Assembly: GCA_964447405.1 (NCBI GenBank)
Contig: CAYUSP010000004.1
Location: 62,001-126,000 of the forward strand
DNA length: 64,000 nucleotides
Origin: JALNZF01 sp964447405
Lineage (GTDB): Bacteria; Nitrospirota; UBA9217
Direction: 5' to 3'
Shown here: positions 42,350-51,038 of the stretch, piece by piece
Layout: every line of letters begins with the position of its first letter
Position numbering within the stretch: the first letter of the stretch is position 1
Made by a program: the position numbers and the translations under genes
The notes under the pieces: generated by a model
Told to the model about the DNA's origin: nothing
Database searches by the model: none
The model's input: only the letters and a program-made list of their open reading frames with translations

Positions 42350-42561
42350 GTCAATGGCCTTCCGCGAAAGCCCGCGCGGTTCTTGCCGCACTCCTTCATA
42401 TCGGCTGGTCCATTAAACGAGAAACTGCCGGTTCCCACCGCATTCTTTCACGGCCTAATTGGCCAGATTATGTCTTCGCTTTTCATGATGGTACTGAAAT
42501 CGGCCCCCGCATGCTTGCTCGCATTGCGAAGAAGACGGGTCTCCAGCCTGCTGATTTATAG
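42346..42561 (+). CDS. hicA: HicA-like mRNA interferase toxin
   Basis: 71 residues of the double-stranded-RNA-binding-like HicA fold. Contains the catalytic-histidine motif ETAGSHRILSRPNWPDYVFA, and GTEIGPRMLARIAKKTGL at the end. Expected to cleave mRNA when free of HicB. ATGA overlap with hicB couples translation. The gene order antitoxin-toxin is the reverse of the classical hicAB but is known. Confidence 0.88.
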   Translation: MSQWPSAKARAVLAALLHIGWSIKRETAGSHRILSRPNWPDYVFAFHDGTEIGPRMLARIAKKTGLQPADL

Positions 42562-42709
42562 AATAACCTAATCAATCCAACTTGTCGTTCATGTGCAATT
42601 AACAAGATGTATTACATGATTGTTTCGCCCTATCGAAATTACATACTCGTAGGTGAACTATTTTCCCTTAACACCAACCAACAACGTCAAGACCTATCTG
42701 CTTTTCGTT

Positions 42710-43711
42710 TTATCCTGATTGGCATAATCTCAGTATCATTCTCTCCAAAACAAGCCTGCCGGATATCCCGCTCGATTTAAGCGCCTTGTCCGCGGACAGC
42801 AGCATCCCGAATACACCTGGAAATTCTTCTATGCGATAACGCTGCATCTGGCGCTTGAACAGGGGCGCTTGATGAAAGATCACCCCGAGGCGGCGCGTTA
42901 TGTCATCAGGGCTGAGCCCCGAGGCCTCCAGGGTCTTCGCTTTCACCAGCCTCCGGAAATTCCATGAGATCGATCCCAGCAAGGCAACAGGCGACTCGCC
43001 TTCCTGCATCAGACGGAAGAGGATCACAAGCGCCTTTTCACGGTCCCGGGATCCTATCGCATCCGCAAGGTCAAAGGTGGAATACTCCCTGAAATCCCCA
43101 GCAATTGTCTTTACATCCTCGAAGGTGATCGCCTTTTTCTCCTTCAGGTAGATCACGACCTTTTCCAGCTCATTGTTAATCTTTCTGAGGTCGTTCCCCG
43201 TGACCTGCAGGAGAAACAGCGCCGCATCACGCTGCATGGTCAAACCCCGCTGCCTGGCCCATGAATCGATCCAGGACAATACTTCCCGCTCCTGAAATGC
43301 ATAGAAGCGCGCTGCTGCTCCATGGGCCTCTACCGCGGCCAGGACTGTTTTTTTTTCAAACTTCGCCTGATTGGAAAGCATCACGAGACACGTACTCGGC
43401 GAGGGATCGTTGAGATAGGATACAAGGACGTCGAGATCGGCTGACTTGAAAGCTTCGATTTCTTTTGCAACAACAAGCCGCCGTTCGGACAGCAAGGGAA
43501 GTGTCTGGCACAGGTTGACCAACTCGCCCGCAGAGGTTTCCTTGCAGTACAGCGTATTAAAATTGAAATCCCGGGCTGATGGGTCCACAACCTTTTCAAT
43601 GATGAGGTCCACCACCTCCTGAATCAGCAGTTCCTCTTCTCCGAACAACAGGTAGAGGGGGAATACCTTCCCCTGCTTCAGACCGGATATAATGTCGTGG
43701 TATTTGATCAT
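42710..43711 (-). CDS. holA: DNA polymerase III delta subunit
   Basis: 333 residues. VFPLYLLFGEEELLIQEVVD at the start and the C-terminal collar domain (LSADKALKSSGISGRLVLERMI) define HolA, which opens the sliding clamp with gamma/tau and delta prime. The last ~70 codons are duplicated at 41592-41810. Between the copies, the intact gene ends CQSG and the fragment ends CGA. Downstream of lptE by 98 bp. Confidence 0.94.
   Translation of the reverse strand: MIKYHDIISGLKQGKVFPLYLLFGEEELLIQEVVDLIIEKVVDPSARDFNFNTLYCKETSAGELVNLCQTLPLLSERRLVVAKEIEAFKSADLDVLVSYLNDPSPSTCLVMLSNQAKFEKKTVLAAVEAHGAAARFYAFQEREVLSWIDSWARQRGLTMQRDAALFLLQVTGNDLRKINNELEKVVIYLKEKKAITFEDVKTIAGDFREYSTFDLADAIGSRDREKALVILFRLMQEGESPVALLGSISWNFRRLVKAKTLEASGLSPDDITRRLGVIFHQAPLFKRQMQRYRIEEFPGVFGMLLSADKALKSSGISGRLVLERMILRLCQSG
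42725..42931. repeat. Right copy of the direct repeat, inside intact holA
   Basis: The same 207-bp sequence as 41604-41810, here continuous with the rest of holA. Ten of eleven base differences from the left copy are synonymous. Confidence 0.9.
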
Positions 43712-43809
43712 GGGAGGGAAAAGGATTGGTCGACCTTTTTATTCATCTTTTGTGACAATGCCTAAGTACGCCATACCATGACACGGTCAGCACGAAAACG
43801 TGTGCTGAT

Positions 43810-44361
43810 TCAGAATCCTTCCAACACGCGGCTCCGGATCGTTGATGCGATGTCCCTGCTTGAACTCCTGATCGCCGTTTCTTTCGCGATTTTTGTCGCG
43901 GAAATATCTCCGATCGCCACCGCGTAGGAGGAAACAAAAACGGAGCCGATACCCTTTTCCTGCCATATCATCCGGTGCGTCTGCACGTCCTCGATGCTCA
44001 CATTGAGTCCGATGCTGACCAGGTATTGCTGGATATAAGAACCGGAGGTATATGACAACGGGGTAACGTCAAACTTGGTAATCGTACCACGAAGCAACAG
44101 GTCCGCACTATCACCGTTCACGACCTTGAGCCTTCCGTCCGCAAGAAACTCCGACGTGATCGCCTTGGTCACTTCCACATCAACATAGGGTTCGGCAGTG
44201 CCGTTTACGAGCGAAAGAATGGCAATGGTTCTGCTGCCTTCCGGGATGATACCGCCTACAGGAGTAAAACCGTACCCGCAGGAAGAAGCGAGCAGAGTTG
44301 CTGCCAACATCGCCATGAGCAGGTAGCTGTTATTCCCCAATCCGCGATCCGCATTCCGCAT
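43810..44361 (-). CDS. lptE: LPS-assembly lipoprotein LptE
   Basis: 183 residues from ATG 44361. Signal peptide ends in the lipobox LLASSC (Cys about residue 28), followed by GYGFTPVGG typical of LptE. Plugs the LptD barrel that places LPS in the outer membrane, so the cell is a diderm with LPS. The leuS stop is 4 nt upstream; leuS-lptE-holA is a common gene order. Confidence 0.9.
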   Translation of the reverse strand: MRNADRGLGNNSYLLMAMLAATLLASSCGYGFTPVGGIIPEGSRTIAILSLVNGTAEPYVDVEVTKAITSEFLADGRLKVVNGDSADLLLRGTITKFDVTPLSYTSGSYIQQYLVSIGLNVSIEDVQTHRMIWQEKGIGSVFVSSYAVAIGDISATKIAKETAIRSSSRDIASTIRSRVLEGF

Positions 44362-44365
44362 TGCA

Positions 44366-46837
44366 TTACACCACAATATTAACCAGCTTTCCCTGCACCA
44401 CGATAACCTTCCGGGGGGCCTTGCCAGCCAGATATTCCTTCACTTTAGCGTCGGCCAGTGCCGCAGCTTCGATCTCCGTGTCAGCCGATCCCGCTGGCAG
44501 GACAACTTTGCTTCTGACCTTCCCATTCACCTGCAAAACGACCGTGATCTCCGCAGCAACAAGGGCAGCCTCATCGTACTCCGGCCAGGCGGCATTTGCG
44601 ACTGAGCCATGCCCCCCCAGCGATTCGGTGAGTTCCTCGGCGAAATGAGGCGCGAACGGAGCTATCAGCAGGGCAAGCGAGTCCATTGCCACACGGAGGA
44701 CCGGCAGTTTGTCATCAGGAACACCTGCCGACGAGTAGTCGTATATCTCGTTCACCAGTTCCATGAGCGCGGCAATGGCTGTGTTGAAATGAAATTCCCG
44801 CTCAATATCCTCGGTCACTTTCTTTATGGTAAGATGCGTCTTTCGGTAAAGCTTGTCCCCCCGTGCTTCAGGCCCTGCGGGCCGAACGAGCCGGACAGCG
44901 TCGCTATGCCGATATACGATGGCCCAAATGCGGTGCAGGAAACGGAAGGCGCCGTCCACACCCTGGTCGCTCCATTCCAGGTCGCGCTCCGGTGGAGCCG
45001 CGAACAGCGAAAAAAGCCTGGCAGTATCTGCTCCATATTTTGACAAGATAAAGTCAGGGTCCACGACATTCCCCTTCGACTTGCTCATTTTGGCGCCGTC
45101 CTTGATCACCATCCCCTGCGTCAACAGGTTCTTGAATGGTTCATCACCATCAAACAGGCCGAGGTCGCGAATCACCTTGGTAAAGAACCTCGCATACAGC
45201 AGATGCAGCACTGCATGCTCGATCCCTCCGATGTACTGGTCGACATTCATCCAATAGGCAGCTGCTTTTTTCTCGAAAGGAACTGTCTCGGCTTTTGGCG
45301 AACAGTATCGCAGAAAATACCAGGAAGAATCCACGAACGTGTCCATGGTATCGGTTTCACGCCTTGCCGAGCCCCCGCATTGCGGGCAGGTCGTTGACCG
45401 GAAGGAGGCGGATTCGAGAAGGGGGGAAATTCCCGTTCCGGTGAATTCGACGTCCATGGGTAGCCTCACCGGCAGTTGATCCTCGGGAACCGGCACGGTC
45501 CCGCAGGTTTCGCAGTATACGATCGGGATCGGCGTGCCCCAGTACCGCTGGCGCGAGATGCCCCAGTCGCGGAGCCGCCAATTCACAGTCCGTTTGCCGA
45601 ACCCGCTCCGCTCGACATGATCGGCGATCCGCTCTTTTGCTTCGCTGTTCGAGATTCCGTCAAATTTTCCCGAGTTTGTCATCCAACCGTCATCGGTGTA
45701 GGCCTGCGTCATGGATGCTGCGTCAAGGTCCCGCGCCTCATTCTGAATTACCACTCGGATTGGTAAATCATACTTTTTCGCGAACTCGAAGTCCCTCTGG
45801 TCGTGGGCGGGCACGGACATGATCGCACCGGTGCCATAGTCCATGAGAACGAAATTCCCGATCCATACCGGTATTTTTTCATTGTTCAGGGGATTGATTG
45901 CATACGCACCCGTAAAGACGCCCTCTTTTACCTGCTTATCGTCAGTCCTGCTTGCCTTGTCCTCGCTCATGATGCGCTGGCAGAATGCACGGATGCTGTC
46001 AGCCTGTTTGCTGTTTTTGATGAGCGTCTCTACGATGGGATGTTCCGGAGCAATGCTCATAAACGTAACACCAAAGAGCGTGTCCTGTCGGGTGGTGAAG
46101 ATCGCGAGTTTTTCCCCGCTCTGCTCCATGATGAAATCCACTTCGACACCCGTGGATTTGCCGATCCAGTTCCGCTGCATGGTAAGCACCCGCTCGGGCC
46201 AGCCCGGGAGCTTGTCGCAATGGGACAGAAGCTCCTCGGCATAGGCGGTGATCCTAAAAAACCATTGTTCCAGCTCCTTGTGGGTCACCACGGAGCTGCA
46301 GCGCCAGCAGAGGCCGTTTTCCACCTGCTCGTTCGCCAGGACCGTGCTGCAGGATGGGCACCAGTTCACATAGGACAGTTTTTTGTAGGCAAGGTTACGT
46401 TCATACATCTTGAGAAAGAGCCACTGGTTCCAGCGGTAATAGTCCTCAAGGCACGTGGCCAATTCCCGGTCCCAATCATAGGACAACCCGAGACGCTTGA
46501 GCTGTTTGTCCCGCATGAAGGCTATGTTTTCGAGCGTCCACTTCGAGGGATGGATGCCGTGCTTGATAGCCGCGTTTTCCGCCGGCAGGCCGAAGGAATC
46601 CCATCCCATGGGATGCAGGACATTATACCCGCGCATGCGTTTATAACGCGAGATCACGTCTCCGATGGCGTAATTCCGCACATGCCCCATGTGAATCCTG
46701 CCTGACGGATAGGGAAACATCTCCAGGCAGTAATATTTCGGCTTGGCAGGATCCTCGGTTGCCTTGAAGGTAGCCTGCTCCTGCCATGCCCGCTGCCAGC
46801 GCTCTTCAACGCTTTTGAAATCGTATCGGTCTTTCAA
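44366..46837 (-). CDS. leuS: Leucyl-tRNA synthetase
   Basis: 823 residues, class I. HIGH motif in FPYPSGRIHMGHVRNYAIGD, zinc cysteines in WCPSCSTVLANEQVENG, editing domain in the middle, KMSKS in DGAKMSKSKGNVVDPDF, and the C-terminal anticodon-binding and VNGKVRSKV domains. Complete. First of leuS-lptE-holA. Confidence 0.96.
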   Translation of the reverse strand: MKDRYDFKSVEERWQRAWQEQATFKATEDPAKPKYYCLEMFPYPSGRIHMGHVRNYAIGDVISRYKRMRGYNVLHPMGWDSFGLPAENAAIKHGIHPSKWTLENIAFMRDKQLKRLGLSYDWDRELATCLEDYYRWNQWLFLKMYERNLAYKKLSYVNWCPSCSTVLANEQVENGLCWRCSSVVTHKELEQWFFRITAYAEELLSHCDKLPGWPERVLTMQRNWIGKSTGVEVDFIMEQSGEKLAIFTTRQDTLFGVTFMSIAPEHPIVETLIKNSKQADSIRAFCQRIMSEDKASRTDDKQVKEGVFTGAYAINPLNNEKIPVWIGNFVLMDYGTGAIMSVPAHDQRDFEFAKKYDLPIRVVIQNEARDLDAASMTQAYTDDGWMTNSGKFDGISNSEAKERIADHVERSGFGKRTVNWRLRDWGISRQRYWGTPIPIVYCETCGTVPVPEDQLPVRLPMDVEFTGTGISPLLESASFRSTTCPQCGGSARRETDTMDTFVDSSWYFLRYCSPKAETVPFEKKAAAYWMNVDQYIGGIEHAVLHLLYARFFTKVIRDLGLFDGDEPFKNLLTQGMVIKDGAKMSKSKGNVVDPDFILSKYGADTARLFSLFAAPPERDLEWSDQGVDGAFRFLHRIWAIVYRHSDAVRLVRPAGPEARGDKLYRKTHLTIKKVTEDIEREFHFNTAIAALMELVNEIYDYSSAGVPDDKLPVLRVAMDSLALLIAPFAPHFAEELTESLGGHGSVANAAWPEYDEAALVAAEITVVLQVNGKVRSKVVLPAGSADTEIEAAALADAKVKEYLAGKAPRKVIVVQGKLVNIVV

Positions 46838-46886
46838 ACAAATCCTCCTGCTGCAGCTGTTGACAAAACCCGATCAGTGAACCCGG

Positions 46887-47561
46887 TCAGGCAGGTGATT
46901 TCACTGAGACAAAATGCTCGATAATGATCAGGGATTTGGTATCAAGGTTCACAAATTTAATACCGTACTGGTGCCTGCCGGATAGCGACTTGCCTTCCCG
47001 CATGACCTGACACTGAGCCACGATCTCGCGGTTCGCTATGCTGAATGTGCAGGTCAGCCGCTCTCCCTTGGTTATGGCGTGATCTGTCTCCAACAGCATG
47101 CCTGAGATGCTGAGGTTTTGAGATACTCCCCGGAAAGCGGCATTGCCTTCCATGCCTTGTATTGTGATGCGCATCGGTACGCGAATATCCGTCCGATGCG
47201 GGACCAGGAACAATTCGGACACTGTTGAAAAGAGGAGAGCCGGATCGTTCGGATCGGGAATATACGCATTCGCACCCGCCTTAAGGCACTGGGCTTCCCT
47301 CATTTGTTCGCGGTCGCCGATGACGATGATCGAAACCTTCTTTAACAGGGAATTGCCGCGTATCTCTTTGCAAAGCTGGACAGCGCCCATGAGCGGCAGT
47401 GCATAATTGACAATGATAAGGTCGGCCTTTTTCACTCCATGCAGGCTGTATATTTCCTCTGCTGACCTGGCGGTCAACAACGCAATACCCCCGCGTTTGA
47501 AGATCGTGTCGCGCCCTTCGATAAGCTTCAAAACCTTTTCGGCAATGATAATTTTTTTCAT
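46887..47561 (-). CDS. Degenerate receiver + PilZ domain protein
   Basis: 224 residues. Residues 1-120 have the receiver fold, but the phospho-acceptor is Asn52 (LIIVNYALPLMGAVQLC), the acidic pair is reduced to one Glu, and the conserved Lys is absent (AYIPDPND). Residues 124-215 are a PilZ domain: RTDIRVPMRI, NLSISGMLLETD and YGIKFVNLD. PilZ domains bind c-di-GMP. Probably phosphorylation-independent. Linked to pili or surface functions only by inference. Confidence 0.82.
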   Translation of the reverse strand: MKKIIIAEKVLKLIEGRDTIFKRGGIALLTARSAEEIYSLHGVKKADLIIVNYALPLMGAVQLCKEIRGNSLLKKVSIIVIGDREQMREAQCLKAGANAYIPDPNDPALLFSTVSELFLVPHRTDIRVPMRITIQGMEGNAAFRGVSQNLSISGMLLETDHAITKGERLTCTFSIANREIVAQCQVMREGKSLSGRHQYGIKFVNLDTKSLIIIEHFVSVKSPA

Positions 47562-47684
47562 GCCTGCATCAATTCCCGGTTTGCTTCCGCGGTCTCAGTA
47601 CTTTAGCCCTGGGGATACACGATATCCGCCAATCCCTCGCAAGAAACATTCACTCCTGCCCTGGACGATCGCTACAGCCGGCGC

Positions 47685-48215
47685 TTATCGTATCCAGCCA
47701 GGATACGCGTCAGCTTTGCGGGCTTCATCAGGAAGCTCAACCTCCAACTCATGTTTTTTCCTGGCGAGGTCTTTTTCTAGAGATGCTTTCTTTTTTTCTC
47801 TACCCGAAACCGCATTTCTTTTTTTCCCAGATGAGACAACCTGTTTTCGGGGATTGTCCTTTTCCTTCTTCTCCTGTTGCAGGAGCAGATCATATTTATC
47901 CTCGAGGGATGCCAGTTCTTTCCTGAGCTTGTCAGCCCGTTTACGCCAGTATTCCTCTCCCCTGCCAAGCCTGTCCTTATGTTCCGGGACCCGTGAGACA
48001 GCTTTCCCATGCGGGGCTGCTTTTTCTCCTACACTTACCCTCGAGGCGTCGGGAGAAACCGCGGTAGCGCTGTCCCGGTACTCACGCGGTACCTTCTGGC
48101 GCTCATTGGTAAAGAACTCCTTGCCGTCCTTATCCACCCAGCGATAAAATTCAGCCTGCGCAGTTGATGCACTCAGAATCATCAGGCAAAAGCATAAAGC
48201 AAGGCTTTTTCGCAT
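47685..48215 (-). CDS. DUF4124-domain exported protein with coiled coil
   Basis: 176 residues from ATG 48215 (GAGGAGG 5 nt ahead). Signal peptide about 1-21 (MRKSLALCFCLMILSASTAQA). DUF4124 directly after it: EFYRWVDKDGKEFFTNERQK. Then a long charged coiled coil, rich in Lys and Glu (residues 70-165). Periplasmic, function unknown. Divergent from der. Confidence 0.75.
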   Translation of the reverse strand: MRKSLALCFCLMILSASTAQAEFYRWVDKDGKEFFTNERQKVPREYRDSATAVSPDASRVSVGEKAAPHGKAVSRVPEHKDRLGRGEEYWRKRADKLRKELASLEDKYDLLLQQEKKEKDNPRKQVVSSGKKRNAVSGREKKKASLEKDLARKKHELEVELPDEARKADAYPGWIR

Positions 48216-48279
48216 GAACACCTCCTCAGAGTTGGAAACAAAAAATATCATAAATATCCGGGGTAAGCAAGGTTTTTTC

Positions 48280-48309
48280 TTGAACTCGTTCGAGTATAAG
48301 TGATATAGT
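48280..48309 (+). promoter_or_regulatory. Probable promoter of der
   Basis: TTGAAC, 18-nt spacer, TATAGT, about 100 nt ahead of der. Confidence 0.5.
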
Positions 48310-48410
48310 GCGGCACTAATCAGCCTGATGCGTCTCGCCCTTCGCTTGATTTATTCGGTCGCTTTTCGACCGGCGTTCGGGCCTGTGTCAGAGACTGGTT
48401 TTCATCAATC

Positions 48411-49775
48411 ATGCCCAATCCTATCGTTGCCATAGTGGGCCGGCCAAACGTCGGCAAGTCCACCCTCTTCAACCGCATCATCGGCAGGAACCTCGCCGTG
48501 GTGGAGGATCAGCCGGGTGTTACTCGTGACCGGCACTATGCCGAGGCGTCATGGTCGGGCAGGCATTTTCTTCTTGTGGACACCGGTGGATTCGATCCAG
48601 AAACCGCGGACCCCATGTATATGAAGATGCGTGAACAGACCACCCTTGCCGTGGAAGAAGCAGATCTCATCATTTTCCTCATGGACGGCAAAGAAGGGCT
48701 GCTCCCGGCTGATATTGAAGTATCGCAGCGGCTCCGGGCTTCGGGAAAGCCCGTGATCTATGCAGTAAATAAGGTGGACGGTGAGCGTCATGAGGGAATG
48801 CTGCCGGACTTTTACCGCCTCGGCATAGAAACACCCCACCCTCTTTCCTCAAAACATGGATCAGGCTTCTCCGACTTCATGGATGCGCTTGCAGCAGCCT
48901 TATCCGGTTCATCAGTCGCGACCGATGAGGCCGCTGTTGCGGAAATACCGAGGATCGCCATCATCGGCAGGCCGAATGTCGGCAAATCCTCTTTCGTAAA
49001 CGCGCTCATCGGTGAAAATCGGATGATCGTGAGCCCAGTCTCGGGAACGACCAGAGATTCCGTGGACAGCAATTATCAGTTCTACGGCAAAAGCTATACA
49101 CTGGTGGACACTGCCGGCATCAGAAGCCGCGGCAGAATCAGCCAGGGAATCGAGAAATACAGCGTCATGCGCGCCATGAAGAGCATATCCCGTGCCGACG
49201 TGGCCCTTGTCCTTATCGATGCTTCGGAAGGCATTACCGAACAGGATGAACGTATCGTCGGCCTCGCACACGAAGCTGGCAAGGGGATCATCATCGTACT
49301 GAATAAATGGGACCTCGTTCAGGACCGTGAAGAAGCGTATAAGCGATTCATGGCGGATGTCAAACAGCGATTGAAGTTCGCGGACTATGCACCGGTGCTC
49401 ACCATCTCAACGACCACCCGCCAGCGGATCACCAAGGTCTTTGAAGAAGTCGATAAAGTTATTGAAGAGTGCAGTCGGCGCATAGGCACATCCGAACTCA
49501 ACCAGGTCTTTGAACGGCTGGTTTCCGCTCATGAGCCCCCTCTGTACCGCGAGCGACGGGTTAAATACTACTACATCACCCAGGCCGACATTAAACCGCC
49601 AACGTTCATCGCATTCGTCAACTACCCGGCAGGCGTTCACTTTTCCTATATTCGGTACATCGAAAACAATCTGCGTCAGGCCTTCGGCTTTCGAGGAACA
49701 CCGCTCAGGATCTTCGCAAAAAAACGGCGTGAGGAACAACCGCGGATCCGGAGCAATAAAAAGAAAAATAGTTGA
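48411..49775 (+). CDS. der: Ribosome-assembly GTPase Der
   Basis: 454 residues with two tandem G domains: GRPNVGKSTLFN at about 10-21 with DTGGF and NKVD, and GRPNVGKSSFVNAL from about 182 with DTAGI and NKWD. A KH-like domain and lysine-rich tail (SNKKKNS) complete it. Needed for 50S assembly in studied species. No ribosome site is visible before the ATG, so the start rests on homology. Confidence 0.95.
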   Translation: MPNPIVAIVGRPNVGKSTLFNRIIGRNLAVVEDQPGVTRDRHYAEASWSGRHFLLVDTGGFDPETADPMYMKMREQTTLAVEEADLIIFLMDGKEGLLPADIEVSQRLRASGKPVIYAVNKVDGERHEGMLPDFYRLGIETPHPLSSKHGSGFSDFMDALAAALSGSSVATDEAAVAEIPRIAIIGRPNVGKSSFVNALIGENRMIVSPVSGTTRDSVDSNYQFYGKSYTLVDTAGIRSRGRISQGIEKYSVMRAMKSISRADVALVLIDASEGITEQDERIVGLAHEAGKGIIIVLNKWDLVQDREEAYKRFMADVKQRLKFADYAPVLTISTTTRQRITKVFEEVDKVIEECSRRIGTSELNQVFERLVSAHEPPLYRERRVKYYYITQADIKPPTFIAFVNYPAGVHFSYIRYIENNLRQAFGFRGTPLRIFAKKRREEQPRIRSNKKKNS

Positions 49776-49801
49776 CTTTTCTCCGCCAGAGCGGGTAAGA
49801 T
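49772..49801 (+). promoter_or_regulatory. Probable promoter of the RRM protein gene
   Basis: TTGACT, 18-nt spacer, TAAGAT, right at the end of der. Confidence 0.5.
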
Positions 49802-49878
49802 CGATTCAGTGAAATACAGCAGACGCAGCTTCATTTTCACTGATCGAAACACTAGTACCGAACGGACATGGAGGAATT

Positions 49879-50220
49879 ATGGCGAAAAAACTGTATGTGG
49901 GAAACCTGTCTTACAATATTTCCGAAGATGAGATCAGGAACCTGTTTTCACCGATCGGAGAAGTCCTGTCGGTTAAAATTATAACTGACGCTGCAACTGG
50001 ACGTTCCAAAGGCTTCGGTTTCGTCGAGATGACTAATGATGCTGATGCTGAGAAAGCTATCACTGGCTTGAACGGTACAACAGTCATGGACCGCGCGCTC
50101 AATGTGAGTGAAGCACGGCCCCAGACAGACCGGGGCAACAAGGGCGGAGGCAGACCCGGCGGCAGAGGTGGATTTGACCGTGGTAGTGGCGGAGGAAGGA
50201 ACAATAATTTCCGGAGATAG
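49879..50220 (+). CDS. Glycine-rich RRM RNA-binding protein
   Basis: 113 residues. RRM at 1-80 with RNP2 KLYVGNLS and RNP1 SKGFGFVEM. A Gly/Arg-rich tail (GGGRPGGRGGFDRGSGGG) resembles cold-inducible RNA-binding proteins of cyanobacteria. Binds single-stranded RNA; a cold or stress role is inferred. GGAGG precedes the ATG. Monocistronic. Confidence 0.93.
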   Translation: MAKKLYVGNLSYNISEDEIRNLFSPIGEVLSVKIITDAATGRSKGFGFVEMTNDADAEKAITGLNGTTVMDRALNVSEARPQTDRGNKGGGRPGGRGGFDRGSGGGRNNNFRR

Positions 50221-50267
50221 ACGTTTATCCTTGAAACAGCAAAAACAATTGAGGGTGGTCAAAAAAA

Positions 50268-50300
50268 CAGGCAGGTCGTAGCATTGACCTGCCTGTTTTA
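50268..50300 (+). terminator. Rho-independent terminator of the RRM gene
   Basis: Perfect 10-bp stem CAGGCAGGTC / GACCTGCCTG, 8-nt loop, TTTTATT. Confidence 0.85.
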
Positions 50301-50383
50301 TTAAAATGACTTATGATAATCAGCGAACCGCGACCCTGAACAGTCGATTACACTACTCTTTGTAATGTTGAGCAAAATAAAAA

Positions 50384-50404
50384 GGCAGGGTAATAAACCC
50401 TGCC
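50384..50404 (-). terminator. Terminator after the lipoprotein gene (bidirectional form)
   Basis: Stem GGCAGGG / CCCTGCC, 7-nt loop, with T runs on both strands; it ends the minus-strand gene at 50451. Confidence 0.8.
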
Positions 50405-50450
50405 TTTTTCTCACATGCAAAAAAAATCATGACTAATGCCGTTAATGCTA

Positions 50451-51014
50451 TCAGGGTACATTGCCTTTGACAGTCCAATCTACTTCAAAAGTTGCACTCA
50501 GGACGCCAGTATTAGCCGTCAGGAAGCTGTTACCCTTTTGGTCAAGACCAGCAGCACCTGCACGCGTAGGTGCGGAAAGCGGCAAGATCTCAGTTGCCCA
50601 ATACACTGCTATACGTCCTGAAGCATCCGTTGACATAGTGATCCTGTTATAATTTCCCGTACCAGTCAATGGGATTGAATAATCGTAATCAGCCCAATAA
50701 TAACCATTTGTGTATAAAACTATACAAACATTGTTACGAGGTTCACCATTCTTTTCAACAACCGTGAAGATTACGGGTGTATATCGGAGCGCAAAGTTCC
50801 CCACGCTAGTCAATGGGTCAGTGCCAATTCCACCAGATAGTTCATACGTTTCTTTACCTCCACCTAGAATCTTATCAGTAGAATTTGCCATATACGAACC
50901 CGCTGGACATCCATCGGTGGCGGCCTCTTTCCTGCCGCAGGCATTAACCAACAGAATCGTTGCCGACAATATCATCAAGATCATCAGGGGTATCGTTCTT
51001 TTCATTTTTTGCAT
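50451..51014 (-). CDS. Lipoprotein of unknown function
   Basis: 187 residues. Lipobox LLVNAC (Cys about 26) after a hydrophobic signal. The mature part has Ig-like beta strands (LRYTPVIFTVVEKNGEPRNNV, CIVLYTNGYYWADYDYS, ITMSTDASGRIAVYWAT). It resembles the invasin/Big-type modules only in outline. GGAGG precedes the ATG. Directly downstream of pilQ but with its own terminator; a role with pili is possible, not shown. Confidence 0.65.
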   Translation of the reverse strand: MQKMKRTIPLMILMILSATILLVNACGRKEAATDGCPAGSYMANSTDKILGGGKETYELSGGIGTDPLTSVGNFALRYTPVIFTVVEKNGEPRNNVCIVLYTNGYYWADYDYSIPLTGTGNYNRITMSTDASGRIAVYWATEILPLSAPTRAGAAGLDQKGNSFLTANTGVLSATFEVDWTVKGNVP

Positions 51015-51038
51015 CGGAAACCTCCGTTACGCACTTTT

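Noticed and set aside
48280..48296. GAAC-N2-GTTC near der as a LexA/SOS box
   Set aside because: Spacing between the half-sites is two bases, not the four of the Gram-positive-type box.
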